DNA of 64,000 nt from Caulobacter sp. Root343 (GTDB lineage: Bacteria; Pseudomonadota; Alphaproteobacteria; Caulobacterales; Caulobacteraceae): assembly GCF_001425745.1 (NCBI RefSeq), contig NZ_LMDF01000005.1:294829-358828 (forward strand). Reading direction: 5' to 3'. The notes under the pieces were generated by a model, which was not told the origin of the DNA, did not search any database, and saw only the letters and a list, made by a program, of their open reading frames with translations. The translations under genes were made by a program, and so were the position numbers. How positions within the stretch are numbered: position 1 is the first letter of the stretch; each line of letters opens with the position of its first letter. Positions 17,004 to 24,999 of the stretch are shown piece by piece.

Positions 17004-18140
17004 ATGCGCGGCTTGCTGCTTCTGGCCCTGGCCTTCCTGACGCCCGTCACCGCCCTCGCCAACCTTCCCCCGCTGGTCGGCGATCCCAAGGCGCCGGTGA
17101 AGCTGGTCAGTTTCGCGGCCCCGCCTTCCAGCATCGCCTGCGCCGGGACCTCGGCGCGGCTGATCGAGGCCGCGGCCCTGCCGCCCAAGGTCTGGCAGGT
17201 GTGGACGCCGCCCGTTCCGCCGGTCGGCGTGGCGGCCTATGTGCCGCCGCCCCCGCCCTCGACCGAGGTCTACAGCTTCTCGGTCGACGCCGATGGCCAC
17301 GTGACCGACCTCAAGCGCGCCAGCGGCCCGGGCGGGACGATCCCCTGGGCGATCGACGAGCCGGCGGCCATCATCGCCAGCTGGCGGTTCGCGCCGGGCG
17401 CGCCGGCCAAGGACTGCACGATCGACCTGGCGCCCCGCTATTCGCCGATCGCCGAGGCCTCGCCCGCCCGGCTGTTCGAGGCCCTGGCCGACGACCCGCG
17501 CGCGCCGAACCCGCCGTTGCGCAAGGCTCTGGCGGCCGGGAGCGACTGCGACGGCCCCACGCGCCGGCGACCGCAGACGATCGTCTATCCGGACCTGCGG
17601 CCGTTCGACGACAAGACCGTCGACCCCGCCTGGGCCGGTCTGCGCTTCGACATCGACGCCGCCGGGGCCGCGCGCAACGTGCGGGTCGTGGCCCAGCACG
17701 GCGAGCCCGCCTTCGCCGACGCCGTCGCCAGCGCGGTGGCCGAGGCCAGATACTTCCCCGGCCCGCCGCGCGCCGGCTGCGCCGTCGCGTTCAAGGCCAT
17801 GCCCAAGGCGACGCCGCCGCCCCAGCATGCGCCACCGCCCGCCGACGACGATGCGTGCAAGATCACCCAGGCCGAGCTGAACCTGCCCGAGACCAAGTTC
17901 TTCCCGCCCACCTTCGGCAAGCGCCGGGTCGGCGGGCGCGCCGTCCTGCGCTTCGACGTGGCGCCCTGGGGCCAGATCGGCGCGATCGAGGTGCTGGAGG
18001 CCCAGCCCGCCGCCGCGTTCGGCGACGCCGCCCGCATGTTGCTGATGAGCGCACGGCCCAAGGCCCCGCCCACCGGCTATCGCGGCTGCGTCGTGCCGAT
18101 CGTCTACGCCATCCCGGCCATTCCGGAAGACGAGTACTGA
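17004..18140 (+). CDS. secreted protein with three TonB_C-like segments
   Basis: A 378-residue periplasmic protein with a signal peptide (MRGLLLLALAFLTPVTALA). Three repeats resemble the TonB C-terminal fold: residues 88-145 (VYSFSVDADGHVTDLKRASG ... ASWRFAPG), 210-262 (LRFDIDAAGAARNVRVVA ... ARYFPGPP) and 310-370 (AVLRFDVAPWGQIGAIEVLE). Proline-rich linkers (PPPPPS; PPPQHAPPP) separate them. It lacks the N-terminal membrane anchor of a true TonB, so it is not a standard energy transducer. It may bind a partner in the periplasm or the envelope. It is followed after 80 bases by the sigma factor gene on the same strand. Confidence 0.7.
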   Translation: MRGLLLLALAFLTPVTALANLPPLVGDPKAPVKLVSFAAPPSSIACAGTSARLIEAAALPPKVWQVWTPPVPPVGVAAYVPPPPPSTEVYSFSVDADGHVTDLKRASGPGGTIPWAIDEPAAIIASWRFAPGAPAKDCTIDLAPRYSPIAEASPARLFEALADDPRAPNPPLRKALAAGSDCDGPTRRRPQTIVYPDLRPFDDKTVDPAWAGLRFDIDAAGAARNVRVVAQHGEPAFADAVASAVAEARYFPGPPRAGCAVAFKAMPKATPPPQHAPPPADDDACKITQAELNLPETKFFPPTFGKRRVGGRAVLRFDVAPWGQIGAIEVLEAQPAAAFGDAARMLLMSARPKAPPTGYRGCVVPIVYAIPAIPEDEY

Positions 18141-18220
18141 CGGCTTTCGTTAACCGCCACTGCAACCAAACGCCCCCGCCACCCGTTCTTAGCTTGAGCA
18201 TATTCCCAACGGGGGCCGTC

Positions 18221-18790
18221 ATGGACCATCACGACCAGAAGACCTTCGAACGCGACCTGATCGCCCTGATCCCGCACCTGCGGGCCTTCGCGCGGTCGCT
18301 GTGCGGCGACGCCACCGCCGCCGACGACCTGGCGCAGGACGCCGTGGCCAAGGCCTGGGCCAGCCGCGACAGCTTCACCCTGGGCACCAACATGAAGGCC
18401 TGGACCTTCATGATCCTGCGCAACCAGTTCTATTCGGACAAGCGCCGCAGCTGGCGCTCGGTCGCCCTGGACCAGGAGACCGCCGAGCGGACCCTGGTGG
18501 CCAACACCAATTTCGACAGCGCCATCGCCCTGGACGACCTGCGCCAGGCGATGATGATGCTGCCCGAGAACCAGCGCGAGGCGCTGATCCTGATCGGGGC
18601 CGGCGGCTTCTCGTACGAGGAGGCGGCCGAGGTGATCGGCGTCGCCGTCGGCACGGTCAAGAGCCGTGTCAGCCGGGCCCGCGCCGACCTGGTCCAGATC
18701 TTCGAAGGCGGCCACTACGAACGCGACGGCAAGCCGGTGCACGAGGCGATGAGCTCGATGCTGTGGGCGCTGGAGCGGCTGTCGGCTTAG
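18221..18790 (+). CDS. EcfG-type ECF sigma factor
   Basis: A 189-residue sigma-70 family protein. The sigma2 region is LIPHLRAFARSLCGDATAAD followed by DDLAQDAVAKAWASRDSF and GTNMKAWTFMILRNQFYSDK. The sigma4 region is LPENQREALILIGAGGFSYE followed by AAEVIGVAVGTVKSRVSRAR. This sequence style is typical of the EcfG group (SigT/SigU in Caulobacter), which directs the alphaproteobacterial general stress response under NepR/PhyR control. No nepR or phyR is adjacent, so it may be a secondary EcfG paralogue. The start ATG at 18221 follows the short gap after the TonB_C-like gene. Confidence 0.85.
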   Translation: MDHHDQKTFERDLIALIPHLRAFARSLCGDATAADDLAQDAVAKAWASRDSFTLGTNMKAWTFMILRNQFYSDKRRSWRSVALDQETAERTLVANTNFDSAIALDDLRQAMMMLPENQREALILIGAGGFSYEEAAEVIGVAVGTVKSRVSRARADLVQIFEGGHYERDGKPVHEAMSSMLWALERLSA

Positions 18791-18800
18791 GCCATAAAAA

Positions 18801-18904
18801 CTGTCATCCCGGACAAGCGCGAAGCGCGCAGATCCGGGACCGCCGGAAGCGCTGAGCTTGCCGCGGTCCCGGCTCTCCGCTGCGCTGCGGCCGGGATGAC
18901 ACGT
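18801..18904. repeat. palindromic repeat, family E (TGTCATCCCGG type)
   Basis: TGTCATCCCGG at 18802 is repeated inverted as CCGGGATGACA ending at 18901. Inside lie GCGCgaaGCGC, then ATCCGGGACCGC/GCGGTCCCGG. It occupies the convergent gap between the sigma factor gene and the kynureninase-like gene and may serve as a bidirectional transcription end or REP-like element. Confidence 0.75.
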
Positions 18905-18914
18905 TGTTTTTGAG

Positions 18915-20072
18915 CTAGCTGAGTTCGCGACAGACTTCGCAGAACGCCGCCACATCCCCCTCGTCGTGGTACGCCGACAGCCCCACCCGCAGCACGTCGT
19001 CGCGGACGTCGACCACCACGCCGCGCTCCGCCAGCGCCGTCTTCCACGCTAGCGCCGAGCCGTGCCGCAGGGCCACGAACCGGGCCGAGGGCCCGTCGCC
19101 CGGCGGGTTGACCACCGTGGCGTCGCGCAGCGGCCCCGCCTCGCCGGCCGCGATCTTCGCCAGCAGCAGATCCCGCAGCCCCGCCACATGGGCGGCCACC
19201 GCCGCCGTGGTCAGGCCCTCGGCTTCCAGCATCCGGCCCGCCGCCACGAAGCGGTACAGGCCCGAGGGGTCGAAGGTCGCGCCCATGAAGCGGCTGGCGT
19301 CGCGGGCGTAGCCGACTCCGCCGGGCGGACCCTCCAGATCGCCGAACTCGGCGTACCAGCCGGTCAGGGCCGGACGGGGTCCGAAGCCTGGCGGGGCGTG
19401 CAGGAACGCCGCTCCCTCCCCGGCCATCGCGTACTTGTAGCCGCCGGCCAGGTAGAAGACCCGGTCGGCCACGGCCGCCAGGTCGGTCGGCACGGCGCGG
19501 AAGCCGTGATAGCCGTCGACCACGACCCACGGGCCTTCGGGCCGGGCCAGGGCGGCCAGCTCCCAGACGCGGTCGAACACCAGGCCGGTCTTGAAGAACA
19601 CGTGGCTGACGAAGATCAGGTCGTAGGTCCCGCTGCGCGCCGCCGAGAAGAACCGCTCGGCGAAGTCCGAACGCTCGGTCTCGACCAGGGTCAGCTCGAT
19701 CTCGCCCGCCTCGACCCAGCGCTGGGCCTGGCGGCGGAACGAGTGGAACTCGCCGTCGGTGGACAGCACCCGCACCGGCCGCCGGCCGACCGCCGAGACC
19801 AGCCCGGCCAGCAGGGTGTGGGTGTTGGGCGCGAAGACCACGGTGTCGGCGGAAGGCAGAGAGAGCTCGCGCGCCACCAGCCCCTGGGCGGCCGGATGGA
19901 CCTCGCCCATCACCTTGTCCCACTTGTGGTCGGCCAGGACGACGGCGTCTTCCCAGGCCTGGACCTGGGCGGCCAGGGTGACGTCGGGCCAAAGGTGGTG
20001 GCTGTGGGCGGCCATGTGCAGCCGGCCCGGTACGGAAAGCGCCCTCGAAAAGAGATCCTTGCGCGCCGCCAC
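18915..20072 (-). CDS. kynureninase-like class V PLP enzyme
   Basis: A 385-residue fold-type I PLP enzyme. The PLP aspartate lies in WVVVDGYHGF and the Schiff-base lysine in FYLAGGYKYAMAGEG. The N-terminal RLHMAAHSHHLWP and the C-terminal LRVGLSAYHDEGDVAAF are typical of kynureninase and related class V enzymes. The GTG start overlaps the TAG stop of the tryptophan dioxygenase gene by one base, so the two are translationally coupled. By context it should convert kynurenine (or formylkynurenine-derived product) to anthranilate plus alanine. No formamidase gene is next to it. An alternative is a different class V aminotransferase. Confidence 0.72.
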   Translation of the reverse strand: MAARKDLFSRALSVPGRLHMAAHSHHLWPDVTLAAQVQAWEDAVVLADHKWDKVMGEVHPAAQGLVARELSLPSADTVVFAPNTHTLLAGLVSAVGRRPVRVLSTDGEFHSFRRQAQRWVEAGEIELTLVETERSDFAERFFSAARSGTYDLIFVSHVFFKTGLVFDRVWELAALARPEGPWVVVDGYHGFRAVPTDLAAVADRVFYLAGGYKYAMAGEGAAFLHAPPGFGPRPALTGWYAEFGDLEGPPGGVGYARDASRFMGATFDPSGLYRFVAAGRMLEAEGLTTAAVAAHVAGLRDLLLAKIAAGEAGPLRDATVVNPPGDGPSARFVALRHGSALAWKTALAERGVVVDVRDDVLRVGLSAYHDEGDVAAFCEVCRELS

Positions 20073-20863
20073 TACAGCTTGGTCCTCAGCGACCACAGCT
20101 CCGGAAACGCCCGCCGGCGCAGGGTCGAGGTCAGGTAGCCCACCCCGTCGGTGCCGCCGGTGCCCGGCCGGCCGCCGATGATCCGCTCGACGGTCAGCAC
20201 GTGCTTGTGGCGCCAGGTGACCAGGGCGTCGTCCAGGTCGACCAGCTTCTCGGCCAGCTGGTACAGCTCCCAATAGCGCTTGGTGTCGCGATAGACCTCC
20301 AGCCAGGCGGCCTCCACCTCGGGCGAGGGCGCGTAGGTCTGGCTGAAGTCGCGAGCCAGCACCGCCTCGGGCACCGCCAGCCCCGCCTTGGCCAGCTGGG
20401 CGATGGCCAGGTCGTACAGGCTGGGGGCCGCCAGCGCCGCCTCCAGCTGGGCCAGGGCGCTCGAGCCCTCCTGCTGGAACTTCAGGAAGCTGTTGTCCTT
20501 CAGGCCCAGCAGATATTCCAGGGTGCGGAACTGGTGCGACTGGAAGCCCGAGCTGGACCCCAGCTCGCCCCGGAAGCTGAGGTAGTCGGCCGGCGTCATG
20601 GTCGCCAGCACGTCCCACGACAGGGTCATCACCGTCTGGATCCGCGACACCCGCGCCAGGGCCTTGTAGGCCGGCTCCAGGTCGTGCGCCGCCACCAGCC
20701 GCATGGCCAGCATCACCTCGTGGATGATCTCCTTGAGCCACAGCTCCTTGGTCTGGTGGATGACGATGAACAGCAGTTCGTCGTGACGGTCGCTCAGCGG
20801 CTGTTGCGCCGCCAGCAGCTGGTCCAGCGCGAGGTACCGCGCGTAGGTCATGTCTTGCGCCAT
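20072..20863 (-). CDS. kynA: tryptophan 2,3-dioxygenase
   Basis: The enzyme opens the indole ring of tryptophan with O2 to give N-formylkynurenine, the first step of the kynurenine pathway. The 263-residue protein carries RHDELLFIVIHQTKELWLKE near residue 26, FQSHQFRTLEYLLG near 108 with the catalytic His, and near the C-terminus WRHKHVLTVERIIG followed by GRPGTGGTDGVGYL, with the proximal heme His and the GTGGT substrate loop. It is first in a two-gene operon with the kynureninase-like gene and divergent from an Lrp/AsnC regulator, with an inverted repeat between them that is a likely operator. Confidence 0.96.
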   Translation of the reverse strand: MAQDMTYARYLALDQLLAAQQPLSDRHDELLFIVIHQTKELWLKEIIHEVMLAMRLVAAHDLEPAYKALARVSRIQTVMTLSWDVLATMTPADYLSFRGELGSSSGFQSHQFRTLEYLLGLKDNSFLKFQQEGSSALAQLEAALAAPSLYDLAIAQLAKAGLAVPEAVLARDFSQTYAPSPEVEAAWLEVYRDTKRYWELYQLAEKLVDLDDALVTWRHKHVLTVERIIGGRPGTGGTDGVGYLTSTLRRRAFPELWSLRTKL

Positions 20864-20887
20864 GCGACGACCCTAACCGCTCGAAGG

Positions 20888-20943
20888 CGGGACATTGTGC
20901 GCGTTCGCCCCGCCGCCGCCTACCGTGTTAGAACGATGTCCCG
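20888..20943. promoter_or_regulatory. 8-bp inverted repeat between kynA and the lrp-like gene
   Basis: CGGGACAT (20888-20895) and ATGTCCCG (20936-20943) form a perfect inverted repeat with centres 48 bp apart in the 104-base divergent spacer. A pair of sites on one face of the helix fits octameric Lrp/AsnC regulators that wrap DNA. It is the natural candidate for the operator controlling the kynurenine operon and the regulator itself. Confidence 0.45.
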
Positions 20944-20967
20944 TAAAAACCGCCAAGAGCAGAACGA

Positions 20968-21426
20968 ATGGCCGCCCTGAACCGCATCGACCTGTCGATC
21001 CTCCGGATTCTCGAAGCCGACGCCCGGATCTCGTTCGCCGCCCTGGCCGAGCGGGTCGGCCTCTCCAAGTCGCCCTGCTGGTCGCGGGTCCAGGCCCTGG
21101 AGAAGCAGGGCGTCATCACCGGCTACCACGCCCGCATCGACGCCGCCGCGGTCGGCAAGGGCCTGACCGTCTTCGCCCTGGCCACCGTCGACTTCGCCCG
21201 CGCCGAAGCCTTCGAAGCCGCGGTGCTGCGGCACCCGGCCATCACCGACTGCCACTCGACGGCGGGGGCGGGGGACTACCTGCTGAGGATCGTGGCGGCC
21301 GACGTCGCGGACCTGGACCACCTGCTGCGCAAGGAGCTCAGCCAGCTGCCGGGGGTGCAGCGGTACACCACGACGGTGTGCATGAAGGCGATCAAGGAAG
21401 GCGGGATGGTGATGGCGGGGGTGTGA
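20968..21426 (+). CDS. Lrp/AsnC family transcriptional regulator
   Basis: A 152-residue regulator. The N-terminal winged helix-turn-helix is NRIDLSILRILEADARISFA followed by ALAERVGLSKSPCWSRVQAL. The C-terminal RAM ligand-binding domain spans residues 70-145 (AVLRHPAITDCHSTAGAGDY, then LLRIVAADVADLDHLLRKEL, then GVQRYTTTVCMKAIK). It is transcribed divergently from kynA, a common arrangement for regulators that sense tryptophan or kynurenine (KynR type). It probably controls the kyn operon through the inverted repeat in the shared spacer. Confidence 0.93.
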   Translation: MAALNRIDLSILRILEADARISFAALAERVGLSKSPCWSRVQALEKQGVITGYHARIDAAAVGKGLTVFALATVDFARAEAFEAAVLRHPAITDCHSTAGAGDYLLRIVAADVADLDHLLRKELSQLPGVQRYTTTVCMKAIKEGGMVMAGV

Positions 21427-21644
21427 CCCAAAGGCCACAATTGAAAACGTCCGTTTTGGTGCCGAACTGCATATGCCGGAGCGCTGGCGCAGGCAACTCG
21501 AAGCCAAGTGCAATAGGAAAGCCGCATTGGCACGCGAGCTATGGCTTTTGATCTGGCAGGCCCGCCAGAGTTCGCAGGTTTGCGCGCAATAGAAGCTGTG
21601 CCACAGTAGCCGCAACTGCGACGCGATGCGTACGGGAGGTGGGC

Positions 21645-23225
21645 TTGCTCCGAAGTATTGGTGTAGAAAATTACCGGACTTTCCCGCAGCCCTCTAGCTT
21701 CGATCTAGCTCCCATTACCATCATGCTGGGAGCAAATAGCAGTGGAAAAAGCTCGATAACTCGACTTCTTCCGCTATTTGCGCAAAGCATGTCCTTGAGG
21801 AGCGCAGCACCCATTCTATGGGTCTCAGATAATTTAGATTACGGCTCATTCTACGACAATGTTCACAACCATGACACCAGCGGAAGTATATCATTTTCTT
21901 TTGAGGGTATGTTTTCCCAGATTTCGAGAAGAGGTAGAAGGACCTTCTTAAATGCAAGCACAAGCAGCGCTATAAAGGATTATGTGCATTTTAAATATTC
22001 AATAAGCGTTTCTGGTGACAGCGAAAAAACTGATATCAATTGTATTGAGATCAAGATACACAATATTGCGATAAAACTTCCAGTAAGTGGCGGGTCGATA
22101 ATAGATAAGGTATTTTTCGACGGCGTTGAATTTTCAGGAATCCTAAAAGATAGGAATATATTCTATCAGGATGGCTTATTTCCGAACTTGTTTTACGTAA
22201 AACAAGATCAAGGAAATCTTAGCGTGGTGGGAAACGACACCTTCCTTATGGATGCAGCTAAGATTTTACGGAAGTACGCACACCAAAATACAAGTATAGA
22301 AAAAATAAAAAACTTATTAACTGGCCTTCAAGTTAGGCCAATTGGCGAAATGATGGCGCTCATCACCTCCAGATCTTTCGATATACCATCTTTACAAAAA
22401 AATCTTGGAGTCATCTCTGTATTAGATAGAAGCAAAATATGGTCCCTTTGTTTCCTGGCAGCACTACCCATACTTATGGAAGATATAAAGGAGGCAATAT
22501 CTTCCGATATAGTTTCGGGAGGTTATCTTGGACCTATTCGTGCAAGAGCTTCACGATACTACAGACGACAGGAATTGGCGGTCGAACAGATCGACCCTTC
22601 CGGCGAAAATCTGGCAATGTACCTGAATTCACTTCATCAATATGAACGCGATGAAATTAATCGAGACTTAGAGGAATTTTTTGGCCACAAGATCAAGGTT
22701 CATCCCGGCGAAGGTCATATAAGCCTCAGGATTTCTGCTTCTGGCGAAGATCACGAGGACAACCTCGCTGATGTGGGCTTTGGATTTTCTCAGCTTATTC
22801 CGGTTGTCGCTCAGATACATGCGACAGCGCGCTCCCTGAACCGATTTAGCGGAAGAGTAGCATCGACCCTGCGAGCTGACTCGCCTTTGATTGCCGTTGA
22901 GCAGCCTGAGTTGCACCTACATCCGGCGTACCAATCGAAGTTGGGGGCCTACTTTGTCCATGCCGCCACGCGAACTAGACACGGGGTTCCGCCCTTCCGG
23001 TTCTTGATTGAGACACACAGCGAGCCGCTCGTTAACGAGGTGGCCGCCATGGTCGCCAGGGGCGCCATCCCCGCCAGCGACGTACGCCTCTATCTCTTCG
23101 AGCGCCCTACGGGGCGAAGCGGCACCACAGTGGTGCAGGCGGATATCCTGCCAAACGGCACGATCCCGAACTGGCCCTTCGGTTTCTTCACGAGTGGAAA
23201 AATTAGGCCGTCGGCTAAGCTGTAA
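21645..23225 (+). CDS. AAA/ABC-type ATPase with DUF3696-like C-terminus (defence-type)
   Basis: A protein of about 526 residues related to SMC/OLD-like ATPases. Walker A is GANSSGKSS (residues 29-37). Walker B is LIAVEQPELHLHP near 415-425, with a signature-like VGFGFSQLIPV before it and an H-loop ETHSE near 458. The tail (VVQADILPNGTIPNWPFGFF) matches the DUF3696 end seen in defence-associated ATPases. TTG 21645 was preferred over GTG 21639 because GGGAGG (21634-21639) would then be correctly spaced. Its central part is strikingly AT-rich with AUA/AAA codons, unlike its neighbours, which points to horizontal transfer. The stop overlaps the next start (TAATG). It probably acts as a sensor ATPase for the downstream Toprim-like protein. 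Confidence 0.85.
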   Translation: MLRSIGVENYRTFPQPSSFDLAPITIMLGANSSGKSSITRLLPLFAQSMSLRSAAPILWVSDNLDYGSFYDNVHNHDTSGSISFSFEGMFSQISRRGRRTFLNASTSSAIKDYVHFKYSISVSGDSEKTDINCIEIKIHNIAIKLPVSGGSIIDKVFFDGVEFSGILKDRNIFYQDGLFPNLFYVKQDQGNLSVVGNDTFLMDAAKILRKYAHQNTSIEKIKNLLTGLQVRPIGEMMALITSRSFDIPSLQKNLGVISVLDRSKIWSLCFLAALPILMEDIKEAISSDIVSGGYLGPIRARASRYYRRQELAVEQIDPSGENLAMYLNSLHQYERDEINRDLEEFFGHKIKVHPGEGHISLRISASGEDHEDNLADVGFGFSQLIPVVAQIHATARSLNRFSGRVASTLRADSPLIAVEQPELHLHPAYQSKLGAYFVHAATRTRHGVPPFRFLIETHSEPLVNEVAAMVARGAIPASDVRLYLFERPTGRSGTTVVQADILPNGTIPNWPFGFFTSGKIRPSAKL

Positions 23226-24286
23226 TGATCGTTGTTATCGATGATGCGACGTTTGCCGAAGAGATCACACCAAGCCTTGTATCGGCGGTTCAAAGCGCCC
23301 TGGCTGCGGCACAGTTGGGCCTCCACAGGGTGCTAGTGTCGCCTGTAGCCCTGGAGATAGCCGAAGCGGTCGCGCCGGAGCTACCTTTCCTTCAAGGGTT
23401 GCGCATTGCGCAGGGAGGCTGGGTCGAGGGGAATGCTATGGCGCGGCTTGCATCCCGCGTTTTGGTGCTCACAGCCAACCCAGACCGAAGAAGCCACCAA
23501 GAGGAAAACAGGTATTTCGTACATTGCGACGATGTAGAGGAGCGAGGCCTGTTCCGAGAACCTTCGGTTGTCATGGAATCCATGGCTACAGATGCGAAAT
23601 GGTTAAAGATATGCATGCGAGCTATACTTCAATTGTCATCATCTGAATTTAGACGATATTGGCACGCAAAACCGGAGCAGGGCGGCGGAAGCACGCTGTT
23701 TAATTTTGTGCATCGCTACGCGGATGATGACCCAAATCCTATGGCTATTGTCGTGGACAGGGACGCAAATGGTGAACCACCGCGTCACTCTACGGCAGAC
23801 AAAGTTCTTCGATCTTCAGTCTCTAAGGGAATTTTTGCTGACAGAAACACAGCCCACGCTGGAGGCTTTAGCTCGAGCATGCCAAATATATCTATACATG
23901 TATTGAATTGCTGGTCTATTGAGAATTTAATATTTCCAAAAGTCATGGAGATATTTTTCAACGAATTGGCCAATGGAATTGGTGACACATCAAGGCGCGA
24001 AACGATAGTGAGGATATTTCCTTCATTCCCCGACATCGCGAACGATCGAGCTGAAGATTGGTTATTTTTGAAATTCAAGAACAATCCTACGCATGGTGGA
24101 GGCAGTATATTTGACAGCGGATGCATCGATAGACTGATCGCCTGGATTGATCAGAATGAGAGTAACTATTCGAGATTTGCTGCGACCTTGCTGGAGGAGG
24201 CAAATAAGCCGGTTTTTGATGCCGCCTTGAGAGGCGCGTTGCGCGACTTCTGGAGTGTCGGGCAGCGCCTCAAAACCCTTGCCTAG
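23225..24286 (+). CDS. unknown protein with Toprim/DUF4435-like residue pattern
   Basis: A 353-residue protein that I do not recognise by family. It shows the order of conserved residues seen in Toprim-type nucleases paired with ATPases: E118 in SVVMESMATDAKWL, a GGG turn (153-155), D178-x-D180 in MAIVVDRDANG, and E233 in NCWSIENLIF. The first 110 residues (MIVVIDDATFAEEI ... GGWVEGN) form an extra N-terminal part of unknown fold. The ATG overlaps the stop of the ATPase gene by one base, so production is coupled. Base composition is AT-rich like the ATPase. By analogy with AriA/AriB (PARIS) and OLD-type pairs it could be the nuclease effector; this is inference. Confidence 0.7.
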   Translation: MIVVIDDATFAEEITPSLVSAVQSALAAAQLGLHRVLVSPVALEIAEAVAPELPFLQGLRIAQGGWVEGNAMARLASRVLVLTANPDRRSHQEENRYFVHCDDVEERGLFREPSVVMESMATDAKWLKICMRAILQLSSSEFRRYWHAKPEQGGGSTLFNFVHRYADDDPNPMAIVVDRDANGEPPRHSTADKVLRSSVSKGIFADRNTAHAGGFSSSMPNISIHVLNCWSIENLIFPKVMEIFFNELANGIGDTSRRETIVRIFPSFPDIANDRAEDWLFLKFKNNPTHGGGSIFDSGCIDRLIAWIDQNESNYSRFAATLLEEANKPVFDAALRGALRDFWSVGQRLKTLA

Positions 24287-24333
24287 GGACATCGTCGCCT
24301 GCAGGCGGTTCGATGACCGGCACCTCACAAATC

Positions 24334-24723
24334 TCACAACCTCCCCCGCCCTCTCCCCTTCAACCGCCCCAGCTTCCCCGCCCCACGCCCCGTCCCACGC
24401 CCCGCCACCGGCAATACCCCCGCCACCTCGGCGATCATCGCCGCGGCTTCGATTTCGGCGGCCATCGCCTCGTCCTCGCCTGCCGGCAAGCCCACCCGCC
24501 GCGTCCCGGCCGCCCGGACCAGCGACAGCGCCGCCACCTTGCGCACGCAGGCCGCCAGTTCCCCGCAGGCCTTGGCCTTGTCGCGGGCGGCGCGGACCTT
24601 GGCGGGGTCGGGGTCGGTGTCGATGGTGGTCCAGGCCCGGTCGAGGGCGGCCATCAGCTTCTGTTGGACGGCGTCGCGCCAGCGGGCGACCTGGTCGGCT
24701 CGGGTTTGGGAGGTCTGGGTCAT
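24334..24723 (-). CDS. hypothetical alpha-helical protein
   Basis: A 129-residue protein with predicted helices in the first 80 residues (RADQVARWRDAVQQKLMAAL, then VRAARDKAKACGELAACVRK). The tail is Gly/Arg-rich and basic (GRGTGRGAGKLGRLKGRGRG), possibly for nucleic-acid contact. No signal or membrane segment is present. Codon use is the GC-rich chromosomal type, unlike the island it converges on. It begins with MTQTSQTRADQ. Nothing more can be said of its role. Confidence 0.55.
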   Translation of the reverse strand: MTQTSQTRADQVARWRDAVQQKLMAALDRAWTTIDTDPDPAKVRAARDKAKACGELAACVRKVAALSLVRAAGTRRVGLPAGEDEAMAAEIEAAAMIAEVAGVLPVAGRGTGRGAGKLGRLKGRGRGRL

Positions 24724-24872
24724 GGCTCTAGCTTGCGCCCGGGCTGAACACCGGGGACAGGAAACGTGCGTTTTCCTGTAAGGCGTTGGATTCGTTGAGG
24801 CGGGCGCGGAAAAGTACGGGGATTGAGCGGGGTGAATGCTCGTGCTTTTGGGGTGGGTGAGCCGGCCTGGGC

Positions 24873-24920
24873 CCCTCCACCGCCGTTCGGCGGTCCCCCT
24901 CCCCCTGAGGGGAGGAAGGT
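24873..24920. repeat. half copy of family B repeat
   Basis: CCCCTCCACCGCC gttCGGCGGT followed by CCCCCTCCCCC tgaGGGGAGG matches one arm of the full family B elements at 7247, 37514 and 59445. It lies in the 276-base gap 24724-24999 before the glycosyltransferase operon; the rest of the gap shows no gene. Confidence 0.65.
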
Positions 24921-24999
24921 GGAACCCTCGCGCGCCAGCCTGTGGATAACTTTCGCGGGTCTTTCCCCGTCGCGCCCGAGGCGGCTAAGAGTACGACCC

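Noticed and set aside
18125-18151. A GGAAG...CGTT pair upstream of the sigma factor gene as an EcfG promoter
   Set aside because: The spacer is 18 bases and the first box has G instead of C, so it does not meet the GGAAC-N16/17-CGTT consensus; it also lies at the end of the upstream coding region.
21639-21644. GTG at 21639 as the start of the ATPase
   Set aside because: It overlaps the GGGAGG ribosome-binding site; the TTG at 21645 has proper spacing. Not fully excluded.
24313-24747. Plus-strand frames opposite the 129-residue hypothetical gene
   Set aside because: Pro/Arg-rich low-complexity translations typical of shadow frames; the minus-strand frame has better amino-acid composition.
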